A DNA stretch of 64,000 bases. It comes from Photobacterium toruni (GTDB lineage: Bacteria; Pseudomonadota; Gammaproteobacteria; Enterobacterales; Vibrionaceae). The DNA lies in the NCBI RefSeq assembly GCF_024529955.1, contig NZ_AP024855.1, positions 744,001 to 808,000 of the forward strand. Reading direction: 5' to 3'. The notes beneath the pieces were generated by a model. The model made no database searches. It was given only the letters and a program-made list of their open reading frames with translations, and was not told the origin of the DNA. Shown here in pieces: positions 16,676 through 25,134 of this stretch (its first letter is position 1; every line of letters begins with the position of its first letter). Both the position numbers and the translations under genes were made by a program.

Positions 16676-17599
16676 TCATACAACCACACGACTTTGCCAC
16701 TGATGAAATTGTTTTTGTAACTGTCCTTGTATCGATTGTGAATTATCAATATTTTCCCGTAACGACAGATAATTAGCGCGATAATACCGAGGCGTTACAT
16801 GCAATAACGTTTTAAACTTTTCATTAAAATTTGATAATGACGAAAATCCTACTTCAGCGCCAATATGCGCTATCGTCCAATCGGTTGAGACTAAATATCT
16901 TGCTGCTTGTTTCACTCGTTGCTCAATTAAATATTGGCGAAACGTTACCCCTAAATGAGTATGAAAAAAACGTGAAAACGTACTTTCAGCCATATGCAAT
17001 TGCTGCGCTACAATCGTTACTGTCAGCGGTTCAGCAAGGTTTGTCGCAATGTACTGCAACACTATATCAACCCGATTTTCGGTTCTTTTCGTCATAGAGA
17101 AAGCAAGCTGGTGGGTATCGAGGCATTGTTGCGATGGTGTTTTTGTTAATTGATCCAATAACGTTAATATATTGAGGAGTTGCTTAAAATCAAATGAGTT
17201 TTCTATACTATCCATAATTTCAAATACAGGCTCTAACCCTCCACTATCAAATAATAATCCTTGTTTTGCATTATCCAACATGTTTTTTATATTGGTAAAT
17301 TGAATACTATCAATAAATGTTTGCCCCAATGCATTTAAACGAAAATGCAGTGCATCTCCCACGTTAGCTGTGTTATTAATAGTTTCCACACTAATCTTAA
17401 AAGGGTTAAAAGGTGCTAATAATACTAATTGCCCAACAACTAAGGGAATTTGAGTTGATGACAAGTGTAATATGCAGCCATTTTGTTTAGGCCTAATCAA
17501 TATATAATCAGCCCCAAAAATAAAATTTTCATTCTCAATCAATGGCTGTAAATCAAACATCAAAAATTTAGGCGTATTTGCTATTATCTTTTGATACAT
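16676..17599 (-). CDS. AraC-family transcriptional regulator
   Basis: A 307-residue regulator. The C-terminal AraC DNA-binding domain spans about residues 172-275, with two helix-turn-helix units (AQQLHMAESTFSRFFHTHLG and IGAEVGFSSLSNFNEKFK) and the usual VTPRYYR ending. The N-terminal ~160 residues resemble the cupin-like effector domain of the family but show no recognisable ligand site. It is divergent from the amidinotransferase gene across a 467-bp region and convergent with the transporter operon, so the amidinotransferase is the most likely target. The inducer is unknown. Confidence 0.88.
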   Translation of the reverse strand: MYQKIIANTPKFLMFDLQPLIENENFIFGADYILIRPKQNGCILHLSSTQIPLVVGQLVLLAPFNPFKISVETINNTANVGDALHFRLNALGQTFIDSIQFTNIKNMLDNAKQGLLFDSGGLEPVFEIMDSIENSFDFKQLLNILTLLDQLTKTPSQQCLDTHQLAFSMTKRTENRVDIVLQYIATNLAEPLTVTIVAQQLHMAESTFSRFFHTHLGVTFRQYLIEQRVKQAARYLVSTDWTIAHIGAEVGFSSLSNFNEKFKTLLHVTPRYYRANYLSLRENIDNSQSIQGQLQKQFHQWQSRVVV

Positions 17600-18066
17600 A
17601 ATAAGCTCTCCTTTACTTAGCTTATTATTACAACTTTATGCTATAGAGCCAGATGCTTTAATTAAAAGTGAGCCGTTATTCACTGACCGATAGATTCTTT
17701 TTTAAAATATGTGATATTCCATCGAGCTTTTTAAGTAATAACTGAAATAAGTATATTAATAGTGCCATAAAAATCGGTATTACTGATTGTTCTTTATTAC
17801 TTATATTTAACCGTCGTAACAACCACTATAAATACTACTCTCAGCATATAATCGACATTAATCGGCAGAACTTCGCTATAAAATGAAATTTAAAGGCGCA
17901 TTATAAAGTTATTGAAGAGCACAACACATGACCTTCAACAGCGAGAGGCAGCGACATAACACATTGTTAAATAACAATAATAAATATCTGTTATAGAGCG
18001 TTCAATAAGCAATGTGCCAATAAACACTGTTTCAATACAACTATTCGTTCTCATGGAGAATTTGCA
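17600..18066. other. Divergent regulatory region
   Basis: A 467-bp stretch between the AraC-type regulator (minus) and the amidinotransferase (plus). It presumably carries both promoters and the AraC-type operator half-sites. I could not single out a convincing direct repeat, CRP site or small gene. The ribosome site TGGAGA lies just before the ATG at 18067. Confidence 0.45.
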
Positions 18067-19299
18067 ATGAGTATTTCTAACGATTTTTATCCAAATGCTT
18101 CTTTACCGCTTGAGCGTAAAGAATCAGGTGTGCCTTATGTTAGACCTGGATTACATGTTGAGTCTTATAACGATTTTGATCCTCTTCGTCATGTTATTGT
18201 TGGTATTGCTGATAACCAACATATTCCAGAAGCTTGTCCTGCGAGTAATGAAAAGATCCCTGCAGATTCACCAATGCGTGGTAGTAAAGCTGGCCGTCGT
18301 ACTCAAGAGTCGATTGATCGTGCTAATGAATGTTTAAATGGCTTTGCACAGATCCTTGAAAATCGTGGCATCATTGTTGATCGTCCCGGAGCTGTTGATT
18401 GGCATGATCGAATTAATACGCCAGATTTTTCAATCAGTTCAGGCTTTGGTTGCATGCCTCCTCGTGATTGCCTGCTCACCATGGGTAAAAGTATTTTAAT
18501 GGCACCAATGAGCTTTAGAAGCCGTTATTTTGAATATTTGGCATACACAGATCTTCTACGTGAATATTTTGAATCCGATCAACAATGCATGATCGAACAA
18601 GCCCCACGCCCACGTTTATCTGACGATAGTTTCCGCATGGATTATGTGGCTGCTTATGAATACTTATCTGACGAAGAAACAATGGCGCGTTCATTAAATA
18701 AAGAATACAGCACCAAAGAAACAGATATTTTATTTGATGCCGCAGATGTTATGCGTTTAGGTAAAGATATCTTTGTTCAGCATGGTCTAACCACAAACTT
18801 AGCTGGTATTCACTGGATCAAACGTAAGTATGAACCTATGGGATACCGTATTCATACCCTAAGTTTTGCAGATAACCATCCAATTCATATTGATGCAACA
18901 TTCTGTCCTTTACGTCCAGGATTAATGTTACTGAATCCACATCGACCATTATTTGCTGGCCAACGTGAAATTTTTGAAAAAAATGATTGGCAGATTGTTG
19001 AAGCGGTTAAACCTGCGTGGGAGAACCCTCCTCCACTATGTTATTCAAGCACATGGTTATCAATGAATACTTTAATCATTGACCATAAAACGGTGTGTGT
19101 TGAAGCCAGTGAAAAAGCTCAAATGGAGCAATTTGATAAACTCGGCTTTAATGTTATTCCAGTTGATTTACGTGATGCTTATGCGTTTGGTGGTGGTCTA
19201 CACTGTGCGACTGCTGATGTATGGCGTGAAGGTAAATGTGAAGATTATTTCCCGAATCAATTTAGTGGATCACATAATATTTCACATTGGGAATATTAA
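18067..19299 (+). CDS. Arginine:glycine-amidinotransferase-like enzyme
   Basis: A 410-residue enzyme of the AGAT/StrB1 family, which transfers the amidino group of arginine to an amine (glycine in vertebrates, giving guanidinoacetate and ornithine). Vertebrate-type landmarks are in order: FDAADVMRLGKDIF (223-236, catalytic Asp region), HIDATF (His 274) and GGGLHC (Cys 380, nucleophile). Thus the Asp-His-Cys triad is complete. It is a single gene ended by a strong terminator, with the AraC-type regulator divergent upstream. The acceptor amine cannot be decided; glycine, an aminocyclitol or a secondary-metabolite precursor are alternatives. No polyketide, peptide or aminoglycoside genes are nearby. 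Confidence 0.87.
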   Translation: MSISNDFYPNASLPLERKESGVPYVRPGLHVESYNDFDPLRHVIVGIADNQHIPEACPASNEKIPADSPMRGSKAGRRTQESIDRANECLNGFAQILENRGIIVDRPGAVDWHDRINTPDFSISSGFGCMPPRDCLLTMGKSILMAPMSFRSRYFEYLAYTDLLREYFESDQQCMIEQAPRPRLSDDSFRMDYVAAYEYLSDEETMARSLNKEYSTKETDILFDAADVMRLGKDIFVQHGLTTNLAGIHWIKRKYEPMGYRIHTLSFADNHPIHIDATFCPLRPGLMLLNPHRPLFAGQREIFEKNDWQIVEAVKPAWENPPPLCYSSTWLSMNTLIIDHKTVCVEASEKAQMEQFDKLGFNVIPVDLRDAYAFGGGLHCATADVWREGKCEDYFPNQFSGSHNISHWEY

Positions 19300-19320
19300 A
19301 TAAGTAATGCTCCAATGGTA

Positions 19321-19358
19321 GCCTCTTAATTTTTATATTAAGAGGCTTTTCTATTTTT
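19321..19358 (+). terminator. Terminator of the amidinotransferase gene
   Basis: Perfect 10-bp stem GCCTCTTAAT/ATTAAGAGGC, loop TTTTAT, followed by TTTTCTATTTTT, 22 bp after the stop. Confidence 0.92.
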
Positions 19359-19394
19359 ATTAGAGATTAATATAGAACCTAAATAAAAATATAT

Positions 19395-21671
19395 TTATAG
19401 TGTTCCACCTAACGAAAGATAAAATGAACTCTTCCCTGTCGATGTTTGACCATAACTTAAATAAACAGGACCTAAAATAGAATCTACCGCAACATATACA
19501 CTACCAGCAGTAATTGCACTGTTCCAACTCATAGACGAAGTACGATCCCAGACTCCTCCTTTCTCAAGAGAACCACCCACATACACCGGTAATTTAATTG
19601 CCCCAAAATTATTATCAATAACACGATAACGATAAACTAAGCTCGTTAAAGCACTATAACGTCCATTTAATTCATAACGATGATAGCCCGATAAATTAAA
19701 TAATCCACCAAGATCTTGCGCATAAATAGGTAATAAATTATCGGCATCTGAACCTGCCGTTTTTATAGAAGCAACAATGGTATGTTTATCATATGTAAAC
19801 GGTTTTATTGCCAAAAGATTATAATATATAGTATCTCCTGATTCTGATTCACCGATATCAGGTCGACGTAAAGTATTACTATAACCAATTTTACTTTTAA
19901 AATAAGAACCATCAGATGGAAAGAAAAAACTATCTAAATCATCATAGGTAAAATCTAAATATGGTCCATATAAATCATAATTTTCTTTACGATCAAGTGC
20001 TGATACCGTAATACTTCCAGTTTGTCCTTTATAACCCAAAGTTAATGCTGCCCATGGTTTAATATTCCACCCCATTTCAGCATAAGCATTAGTTTGATTA
20101 TATTTAGCATCAATATTTTTTAATACTTCACTTGAATTATAATAAGTGAAATTATCAAATCGACGAATTTCATTACTGGTTTCAGCACCAAATGCCGTAA
20201 AGAAATGCTGTTGGTAATCAATAGGGAAATAAAACTCAGTAGTAATATTTTTCCAACTACCTAATTTCCACTCTAATAACCATTCACCACCTTTCTCTGT
20301 AAGATCGGTATAAATATATTGTGCGCCAAAAGAAAAATCGGACCGGCTTTCAAAATCATCCTCAAAAGCAAGGGTGAAATTTAAATATCCCGGTCCCCAT
20401 GACTTTTCATTAATATCCATAACAAGTATATTTTTATTATTCTTTTGTTTTATTGAATAATTAATTCTGCCATAGATATCTTCACTTTGAAGACGTTTTA
20501 CAGCCTGCTCTAATTCATCATTAGAGATCACTTTTCCTGTTTTTAATTCTAATTGAGCTAACAATGTTTTATCAGGTAAATTAGTGTTATTGATAATCTT
20601 AATATCATCAATAAAATAAGAATCATGCGCTGATAGCTGCAAGCGTCTACTATTTTTTTGTTTATTATATTGGGCATATGCTTGAGGTGAGAGCTGATAA
20701 CGTAATAACCGAGGTAGTGACGCCAGTGCTATTTTTCGTCCCGCCTGATACGCTAACTCAAGCTTATCAAAGTCAGCAGCCGTCATAAAAGAAACATTGG
20801 GTTGTAAGTAAATATCACTCGGCTTCATTAAGCTTTTTTGATAATCAGCACTGGCATTAGTCATAAATGTCGTTAACTGCGACACGATATTTAATGCACT
20901 GTCTAAATCTTTTTTAGGCATTAAACTATCACGCAAATCTACTGCAATAATAACATTAGCGCCAAGTTGCTTAGCAATATCAACGGGCATATTATTAACG
21001 ACGCCACCATCAACAAGTAACTTATTATCTAAGTGGACGGGTTTTAGTGCGCCAGGGACAGTCATTGATGCCTGCATTGCTGTTGCTAAATGGCCAGAAT
21101 CAATCACAACGGGAGTCACTTTTGTAATGTCAGTTGCAACACTACGATAAGGGATAGCCAACCGATCAAAAGTTTTTAATGCTGGTAAATTATCGGTAAG
21201 TTGCCGTAAAAGTACGGCTAATCCTTGTCCCTGAAAAGCGCCAGGACGAGATTTAAATTCACCATTAATATCTAAACCTAAATCTGTATGTAATTGATAA
21301 GTATCATTTTGATTTTTTCTTCGTAACGATAAATCATTACGACTGGCACGATCAATATAACCCGTATTCCAATTAATATTAAAAGTACGCTGTTTTACTT
21401 CTTGTGCTGACAGCCCCATGGCATACATGCCACCAACGTAAGCCCCCATGCTTGTACCAGTGACAATATCAACAGGAATACGGTTTTCTTCTAAAACTTC
21501 AAGCACACCAATATGAGCCGCGCCTTTAGCACCACCACCACTGAGAACTAAACCAATTTTGGGGCGATCAATAACGGGACGATCTGCTTTAGCGGCATAG
21601 ACATTAGCAGCAGGTGTACTAATAATAATACAAAATAAAACGCTGCTAAAATTCTTATAACTAAACAACAT
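19395..21671 (-). CDS. Patatin-like phospholipase with POTRA and beta-barrel (PlpD type, type Vd autotransporter-like)
   Basis: A 758-residue exported protein: signal peptide (about 1-27), patatin domain (about 38-330), POTRA-like segment (about 350-425) and a C-terminal 16-strand-type barrel (about 430-758). Patatin hallmarks are visible: the oxyanion loop GLVLSGGGAKGAAHIG, the nucleophile elbow GTSMG (Ser of the Ser-Asp dyad) and the Asp in DGGVVNNMP. The layout matches Pseudomonas PlpD, whose barrel carries the lipase domain to the surface. It likely hydrolyses phospholipids at or outside the outer membrane. It lies 127 bp downstream of rctB on the same strand but is separated from it by a terminator-like hairpin. 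Confidence 0.9.
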   Translation of the reverse strand: MLFSYKNFSSVLFCIIISTPAANVYAAKADRPVIDRPKIGLVLSGGGAKGAAHIGVLEVLEENRIPVDIVTGTSMGAYVGGMYAMGLSAQEVKQRTFNINWNTGYIDRASRNDLSLRRKNQNDTYQLHTDLGLDINGEFKSRPGAFQGQGLAVLLRQLTDNLPALKTFDRLAIPYRSVATDITKVTPVVIDSGHLATAMQASMTVPGALKPVHLDNKLLVDGGVVNNMPVDIAKQLGANVIIAVDLRDSLMPKKDLDSALNIVSQLTTFMTNASADYQKSLMKPSDIYLQPNVSFMTAADFDKLELAYQAGRKIALASLPRLLRYQLSPQAYAQYNKQKNSRRLQLSAHDSYFIDDIKIINNTNLPDKTLLAQLELKTGKVISNDELEQAVKRLQSEDIYGRINYSIKQKNNKNILVMDINEKSWGPGYLNFTLAFEDDFESRSDFSFGAQYIYTDLTEKGGEWLLEWKLGSWKNITTEFYFPIDYQQHFFTAFGAETSNEIRRFDNFTYYNSSEVLKNIDAKYNQTNAYAEMGWNIKPWAALTLGYKGQTGSITVSALDRKENYDLYGPYLDFTYDDLDSFFFPSDGSYFKSKIGYSNTLRRPDIGESESGDTIYYNLLAIKPFTYDKHTIVASIKTAGSDADNLLPIYAQDLGGLFNLSGYHRYELNGRYSALTSLVYRYRVIDNNFGAIKLPVYVGGSLEKGGVWDRTSSMSWNSAITAGSVYVAVDSILGPVYLSYGQTSTGKSSFYLSLGGTL

Positions 21672-21753
21672 CGTCTAACTCCGCGAGCAATAAATACTTA
21701 ATGTTACGTAATACTCATCAAGTTATTACGTATTAACCTCTTATAACGGTATT

Positions 21754-21788
21754 AAAACAAAAAGAGCATCGATAATCTATTCTGCTCT
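21754..21788 (-). terminator. Terminator of rctB
   Basis: On the minus strand, AGAGCA pairs with TGCTCT, followed by TTTTTGTTTT. It begins about 10 bp past the rctB stop codon at 21799. The stem is short, so strength is uncertain. Confidence 0.6.
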
Positions 21789-21798
21789 CTCTTCCGTG

Positions 21799-23799
21799 TT
21801 AAATTCCTTTAGCAACATCATCTAAGGCGGTTAATACTTGGTCGGTTATATGTCCCTCATGCACTAATTTACAGACTTTTCGACGTACTGCTAAACCTGA
21901 AATTAAACGCTCAATAGATAAATGGCGTTCATCTTGACGACTGTTATATAACTCTACTGTTTTACTCAGCGTTTCATAGCTAACCCGCTCACCAGCCACA
22001 TGAAGCCAATCAAGCTTTTCTAAATAGCCCTGACACTCTTCAGTAATCGTTGTGGCAGGATGACCAGTCATTGCTGATAATGCGGTAATACTTCGTTGTA
22101 GGGCTTCTGAAGAGGTATATTTGGATAATACGATAGTGAGTTCATCAGCGTTTATTTCAACAAGATGCTTACGTAGTTTAATACGACGTCCTAAACGACC
22201 TCTAGGACGAGGTTCTTTGCGCTGAATAGGTTCAAATTCACCATCAATAATCGCTGATAATTGATCCAATGCTTGTTTCGGCATGATCTCATTACGTAAT
22301 GGATTTGGCATTGTTGGAGCCATATTACGTTTGCCTTCGTTCGTCGTTTTTGCACGAGAATAACGAATAACTTCTTCAGCATCTGATTTAATATCAATTC
22401 GATAATCAGTATAACGTTTATCAATATCATCGGCTGAAATCGTTAAATGATAGCCCCATAAATTAACCGCAAACATGGTATCTGTGACTTTACCTTCAGC
22501 CAATTTCTTTAATTCACGAATAATATCAGACGAGAAACGACGCCATTCAATATTCCTAGCAAGCTTTTGATTTAACTCACTTAAAAGCATCGAATCAACA
22601 ACGCGGCGTGACATGCGACTTCTAAAAAAGGTGTATAGCTGAAACACTAAAGTATGTTGACGTAGGATCTCTGGCGGGAATAAAAAGAAATAATCACGAG
22701 TAAGTAATTCATCAAAAAATGAAGGTTCCCACACTAAAATATATAAGTTAGGTTTGATGCGAATTTCGCCATCATCCCCTTCTTGAGGAGCTTCTTCAGA
22801 TGCGGTGATCGTACGAGCAATAAACCTAAATCGATCACTTTTAAAACCTTCAGGCATGTTTTCACTAAGCCAACGGCCAGTTAATTCATGCAATTGAAAA
22901 TCTGTAAATTCAATACGATCAATACTTTCACGAATAGAATCACGCGCAGGACCGCTGTCTTTTTTACCACGTAATGCCAAAATATCCGTTATATAAACCG
23001 GTGTTTTATTTGCCATTGAGCGTAATTGAATTTCATAATCCGCAAGGTGATGATCATGATACTGTACTGTCAGCGTAAACAATGCAAATAGCGTCATAAG
23101 ATCATCAACAGTCATGATCGACTTTGATGATCGTGTCTCAATGATCGCCTTAGTACCGCTGATTGCAACCATTGCTTTTTGATAGCTTTTTTTAGTTCGT
23201 GGTGGCGCTAAAGCCTGATCAATAATACCAGCCCAACTTGTTGGCGATACTACAATTTGATCAGCTTCATCTGGCATTGAAGGTGGCGTACCAAGACCAT
23301 ATTCTGTCAGTAAGCGACGATTAACATGATTTTGAGCTAATGCTTTAGAACGTTTTTGTTTTTCTCGTTGCCTAAATTGGTCTGAAAGTAAACTACCTGT
23401 ACCAAGTTGAGAAATCAGCAATGCCGGATTAATAAAGTGATGCAACATGGTTTTACCAGCAAGACCTTCTTCAAATCGCACTGGTTGTTGATTAAATAAG
23501 CCAACACTTACAGCTGCTCGTAAGCGTTGTTGAATAGCCGCTCGAGTTAATTGTCCTTCGGTGGCTTCAATAAGCTCTGTGGTTGAAACCATACCATCTT
23601 GGCTTGATAGTCCACGTAATGAAATAATATTCAATAACTCAATAATACTTTTAGTCACGCCTTTAAAATGTTGATACTGAGGTAACCAATCAACCAAATT
23701 TATCGGGATCATAAATAAATGACCATCTTTGTGTGATCTTGGCGCCTCGATCAATATTTTATCAATCGGATTTTTTTTCGTATTTCGAGCGGAATTCAT
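21799..23799 (-). CDS. rctB: RctB, initiator of chromosome 2 replication
   Basis: A 666-residue protein closely similar along its whole length to Vibrio cholerae RctB (658 residues). Long shared blocks include HKDGHLF, YQHFKGVTKSI, GQLTRAAIQQRLRAAV, KNIM/KSIMTVDDLMTLFALF, ALRGKKDSGPARDSIR, RIEFTDFQLHELTGRWLSEN and the C-terminal GLAVRRKVCKLV. RctB is a winged-helix initiator, confined to Vibrionaceae secondary chromosomes, that binds methylated 12-mer iterons to open the origin and 39-mer type sites for control. The gene reads away from the iteron array, and a near-iteron ATGATCA at 23932 in its promoter fits autoregulation. It sets the identity of this replicon. Confidence 0.98.
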   Translation of the reverse strand: MNSARNTKKNPIDKILIEAPRSHKDGHLFMIPINLVDWLPQYQHFKGVTKSIIELLNIISLRGLSSQDGMVSTTELIEATEGQLTRAAIQQRLRAAVSVGLFNQQPVRFEEGLAGKTMLHHFINPALLISQLGTGSLLSDQFRQREKQKRSKALAQNHVNRRLLTEYGLGTPPSMPDEADQIVVSPTSWAGIIDQALAPPRTKKSYQKAMVAISGTKAIIETRSSKSIMTVDDLMTLFALFTLTVQYHDHHLADYEIQLRSMANKTPVYITDILALRGKKDSGPARDSIRESIDRIEFTDFQLHELTGRWLSENMPEGFKSDRFRFIARTITASEEAPQEGDDGEIRIKPNLYILVWEPSFFDELLTRDYFFLFPPEILRQHTLVFQLYTFFRSRMSRRVVDSMLLSELNQKLARNIEWRRFSSDIIRELKKLAEGKVTDTMFAVNLWGYHLTISADDIDKRYTDYRIDIKSDAEEVIRYSRAKTTNEGKRNMAPTMPNPLRNEIMPKQALDQLSAIIDGEFEPIQRKEPRPRGRLGRRIKLRKHLVEINADELTIVLSKYTSSEALQRSITALSAMTGHPATTITEECQGYLEKLDWLHVAGERVSYETLSKTVELYNSRQDERHLSIERLISGLAVRRKVCKLVHEGHITDQVLTALDDVAKGI

Positions 23800-23995
23800 T
23801 TGTCATTAGCCGTAGAAGCATCATCTTTCCGTAGAGATTAATAGAAAAAGATCAATAAAGAAAGTTTTTTATTTAAAGATTTTAAAATTGATCTTTATGA
23901 TTAAAACTGATCTTATTGATAATATGATCTAATGATCAGGTAAAAAAAATAGACGTAATTATCTGTTTATTAAAGAAATAATTTTTACTGTTGGT

Positions 23996-24133
23996 GGAAC
24001 GATGATCATAGTAAACCCAGAAACATGATCATATAAAGCTTGAAAGCATGATCATCATAACGCTGGAACGATGATCATTGTTAAGCTGAAAACATGATCA
24101 TAATAAAATGGAAAGCATGATCATCGCTGATTA
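23996..24133 (+). repeat. Six RctB iterons at exact 23-bp spacing
   Basis: ATGATCAT occurs at 24002, 24025, 24048, 24071, 24094 and 24117, always 23 bp apart. Each has a GATC Dam site, and RctB in V. cholerae requires methylated iterons. The 5' flanks cycle GGAACG, GAAAC, GAAAGC and then repeat, so the true unit is a 69-bp block of three iterons present twice. Confidence 0.95.
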
Positions 24134-24150
24134 TCATCTTTTCCACAAAG

Positions 24151-24159
24151 TTATCCACA
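24151..24159 (+). promoter_or_regulatory. DnaA box
   Basis: TTATCCACA, the perfect consensus DnaA box, lies 27 bp after the last array iteron. A weaker look-alike, TTTTCCACA, lies at 24139-24147. V. cholerae oriCII likewise needs DnaA beside the iterons. Confidence 0.9.
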
Positions 24160-24230
24160 ATCAAAATGAAAGTGTTGCTATTTATCTGTGTTAATCATGG
24201 TTTTTGATGCTGTTGACGGCTTTTTTTATA

Positions 24231-24690
24231 GGAAAGATGATCATGTTGATGTGTTTTCAAGTTTAATTAGAGAATTTGCTTTTGTTATCAGCTTTGAAGA
24301 TTGTTATTTTAAGTTGAATTGACACTTAATTGAAATGATATTCAACGTAAATTGATAGGGATTGGCATATATTTAGCGTTGGATTAATGATCATCAGGTA
24401 TTTAGTGTATTTCAATTTTGCTGATTAAGAAAATTAGGCTGTTATTTATGGTCTTTTGAATTATCGCTATAGCGTTACAGCCCTTATTCAATCAGCGATC
24501 TCCGTACTTTATCTACTATTTTATATGCTTCCGTATCGTTCACTCTATGATGGTTATCATCTTACTTTTACTTGATCATTTTTCCGCTATGAATAGCGCT
24601 TAAAAACCCAGTTTACAGCGCTATTTTAGCGATTATTAAAGCTTGATCATCGTTTCATATTTTGTCTTTTTTGATGGGAACAATGATCAA
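24231..24690. repeat. Scattered single RctB-type sites
   Basis: Outside the array, ATGATCA with a GGAA-like 5' flank occurs at 24237 (GGAAAG flank), 24387 (GGATTA) and 24683 (GGAACA). Reverse-oriented copies are at 24573 (TGATCAT then TTTTCC) and 24644 (TGATCATCGTTTC). Spacing is irregular, unlike the main array. They may be regulatory or handcuffing sites. Confidence 0.65.
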
Positions 24691-24764
24691 GTAAAAATGA
24701 ACTTTTAACTGTTCGTTATATATTATTTCAGCTTGTTTTTAATTATATTGCTCTTTTTTTTTAT

Positions 24765-24798
24765 TTTGCTAATGAAATTAGGTGATTTCATTAGCAAA
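24765..24798. repeat. 14-bp perfect inverted repeat in the origin
   Basis: TTTGCTAATGAAAT and its exact complement flank a six-base centre TAGGTG. It lies in the most AT-rich part of the origin and has no T-tract to make it a terminator. Its role is unknown; a cruciform, operator or RNA hairpin are options. Confidence 0.7.
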
Positions 24799-24831
24799 TA
24801 TAATAAAATCTCTAATTAGTCCTCTTTTTTA

Positions 24832-24881
24832 TTGAAATTACATTACCCGTAAATTAACTCTCTTTTTTCATTGTTCCGTTA
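24832..24881. promoter_or_regulatory. Bipartite control element, candidate RctB 39-mer-type site (copy A)
   Basis: TTGAAATTACATTNNCCGTAAA, then 20 bp, then TTCCGTTA. The same two blocks at the same spacing recur at 37028-37077. The dense conservation over two distant noncoding sites, one in the origin, suggests a protein-binding element. Equating it with the V. cholerae 39-mer is inference. Confidence 0.6.
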
Positions 24882-24900
24882 ATAATCTAGGTCAATTTGA

Positions 24901-24913
24901 TTTACATTGTAAA
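24901..24913. promoter_or_regulatory. parS2 site in the origin
   Basis: TTTACATTGTAAA, an exact match to the chromosome-2 parS2 consensus TTTACANTGTAAA bound by ParB2. It is 220 bp upstream of parA2 and could also take part in parAB autoregulation. Confidence 0.85.
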
Positions 24914-25134
24914 CTTGTGACGCTGTAACATTTTTATAGAATGATATTAATTGGGTGATTAGCTTGGATTTTTGAGTTAGTTATCGTCTAAAAAATATAT
25001 TTTTTTATGCTTTTTGCTTTAATCTATGTTTTTTAGTTGAGATTGGTATCACATGTTTTTGTTCAGCTTTTTATTGTTTAATGCGCGCTTTGTTGTACAA
25101 TGGCATAAGTCTATTATCATGGCGTAGAGTACTA

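Larger units (their letters stand above)
23800..25134. other. Replication origin region of chromosome 2 (oriCII)
   Basis: A 1.3-kb gene-free, AT-rich stretch between divergent rctB and parA2. It contains an array of six regularly spaced iterons (23996-24133), a perfect DnaA box (24151-24159) and further single ATGATCA sites in both orientations. It also has an AT-rich tract with a 14-bp palindrome (24765-24798), a bipartite element resembling RctB control sites (24832-24881) and one parS2 site (24901-24913). The order initiator gene, iterons, DnaA box, control region, parAB matches V. cholerae oriCII. The T-rich 24700-24860 part is the likeliest melting region, by composition only. Confidence 0.93.
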
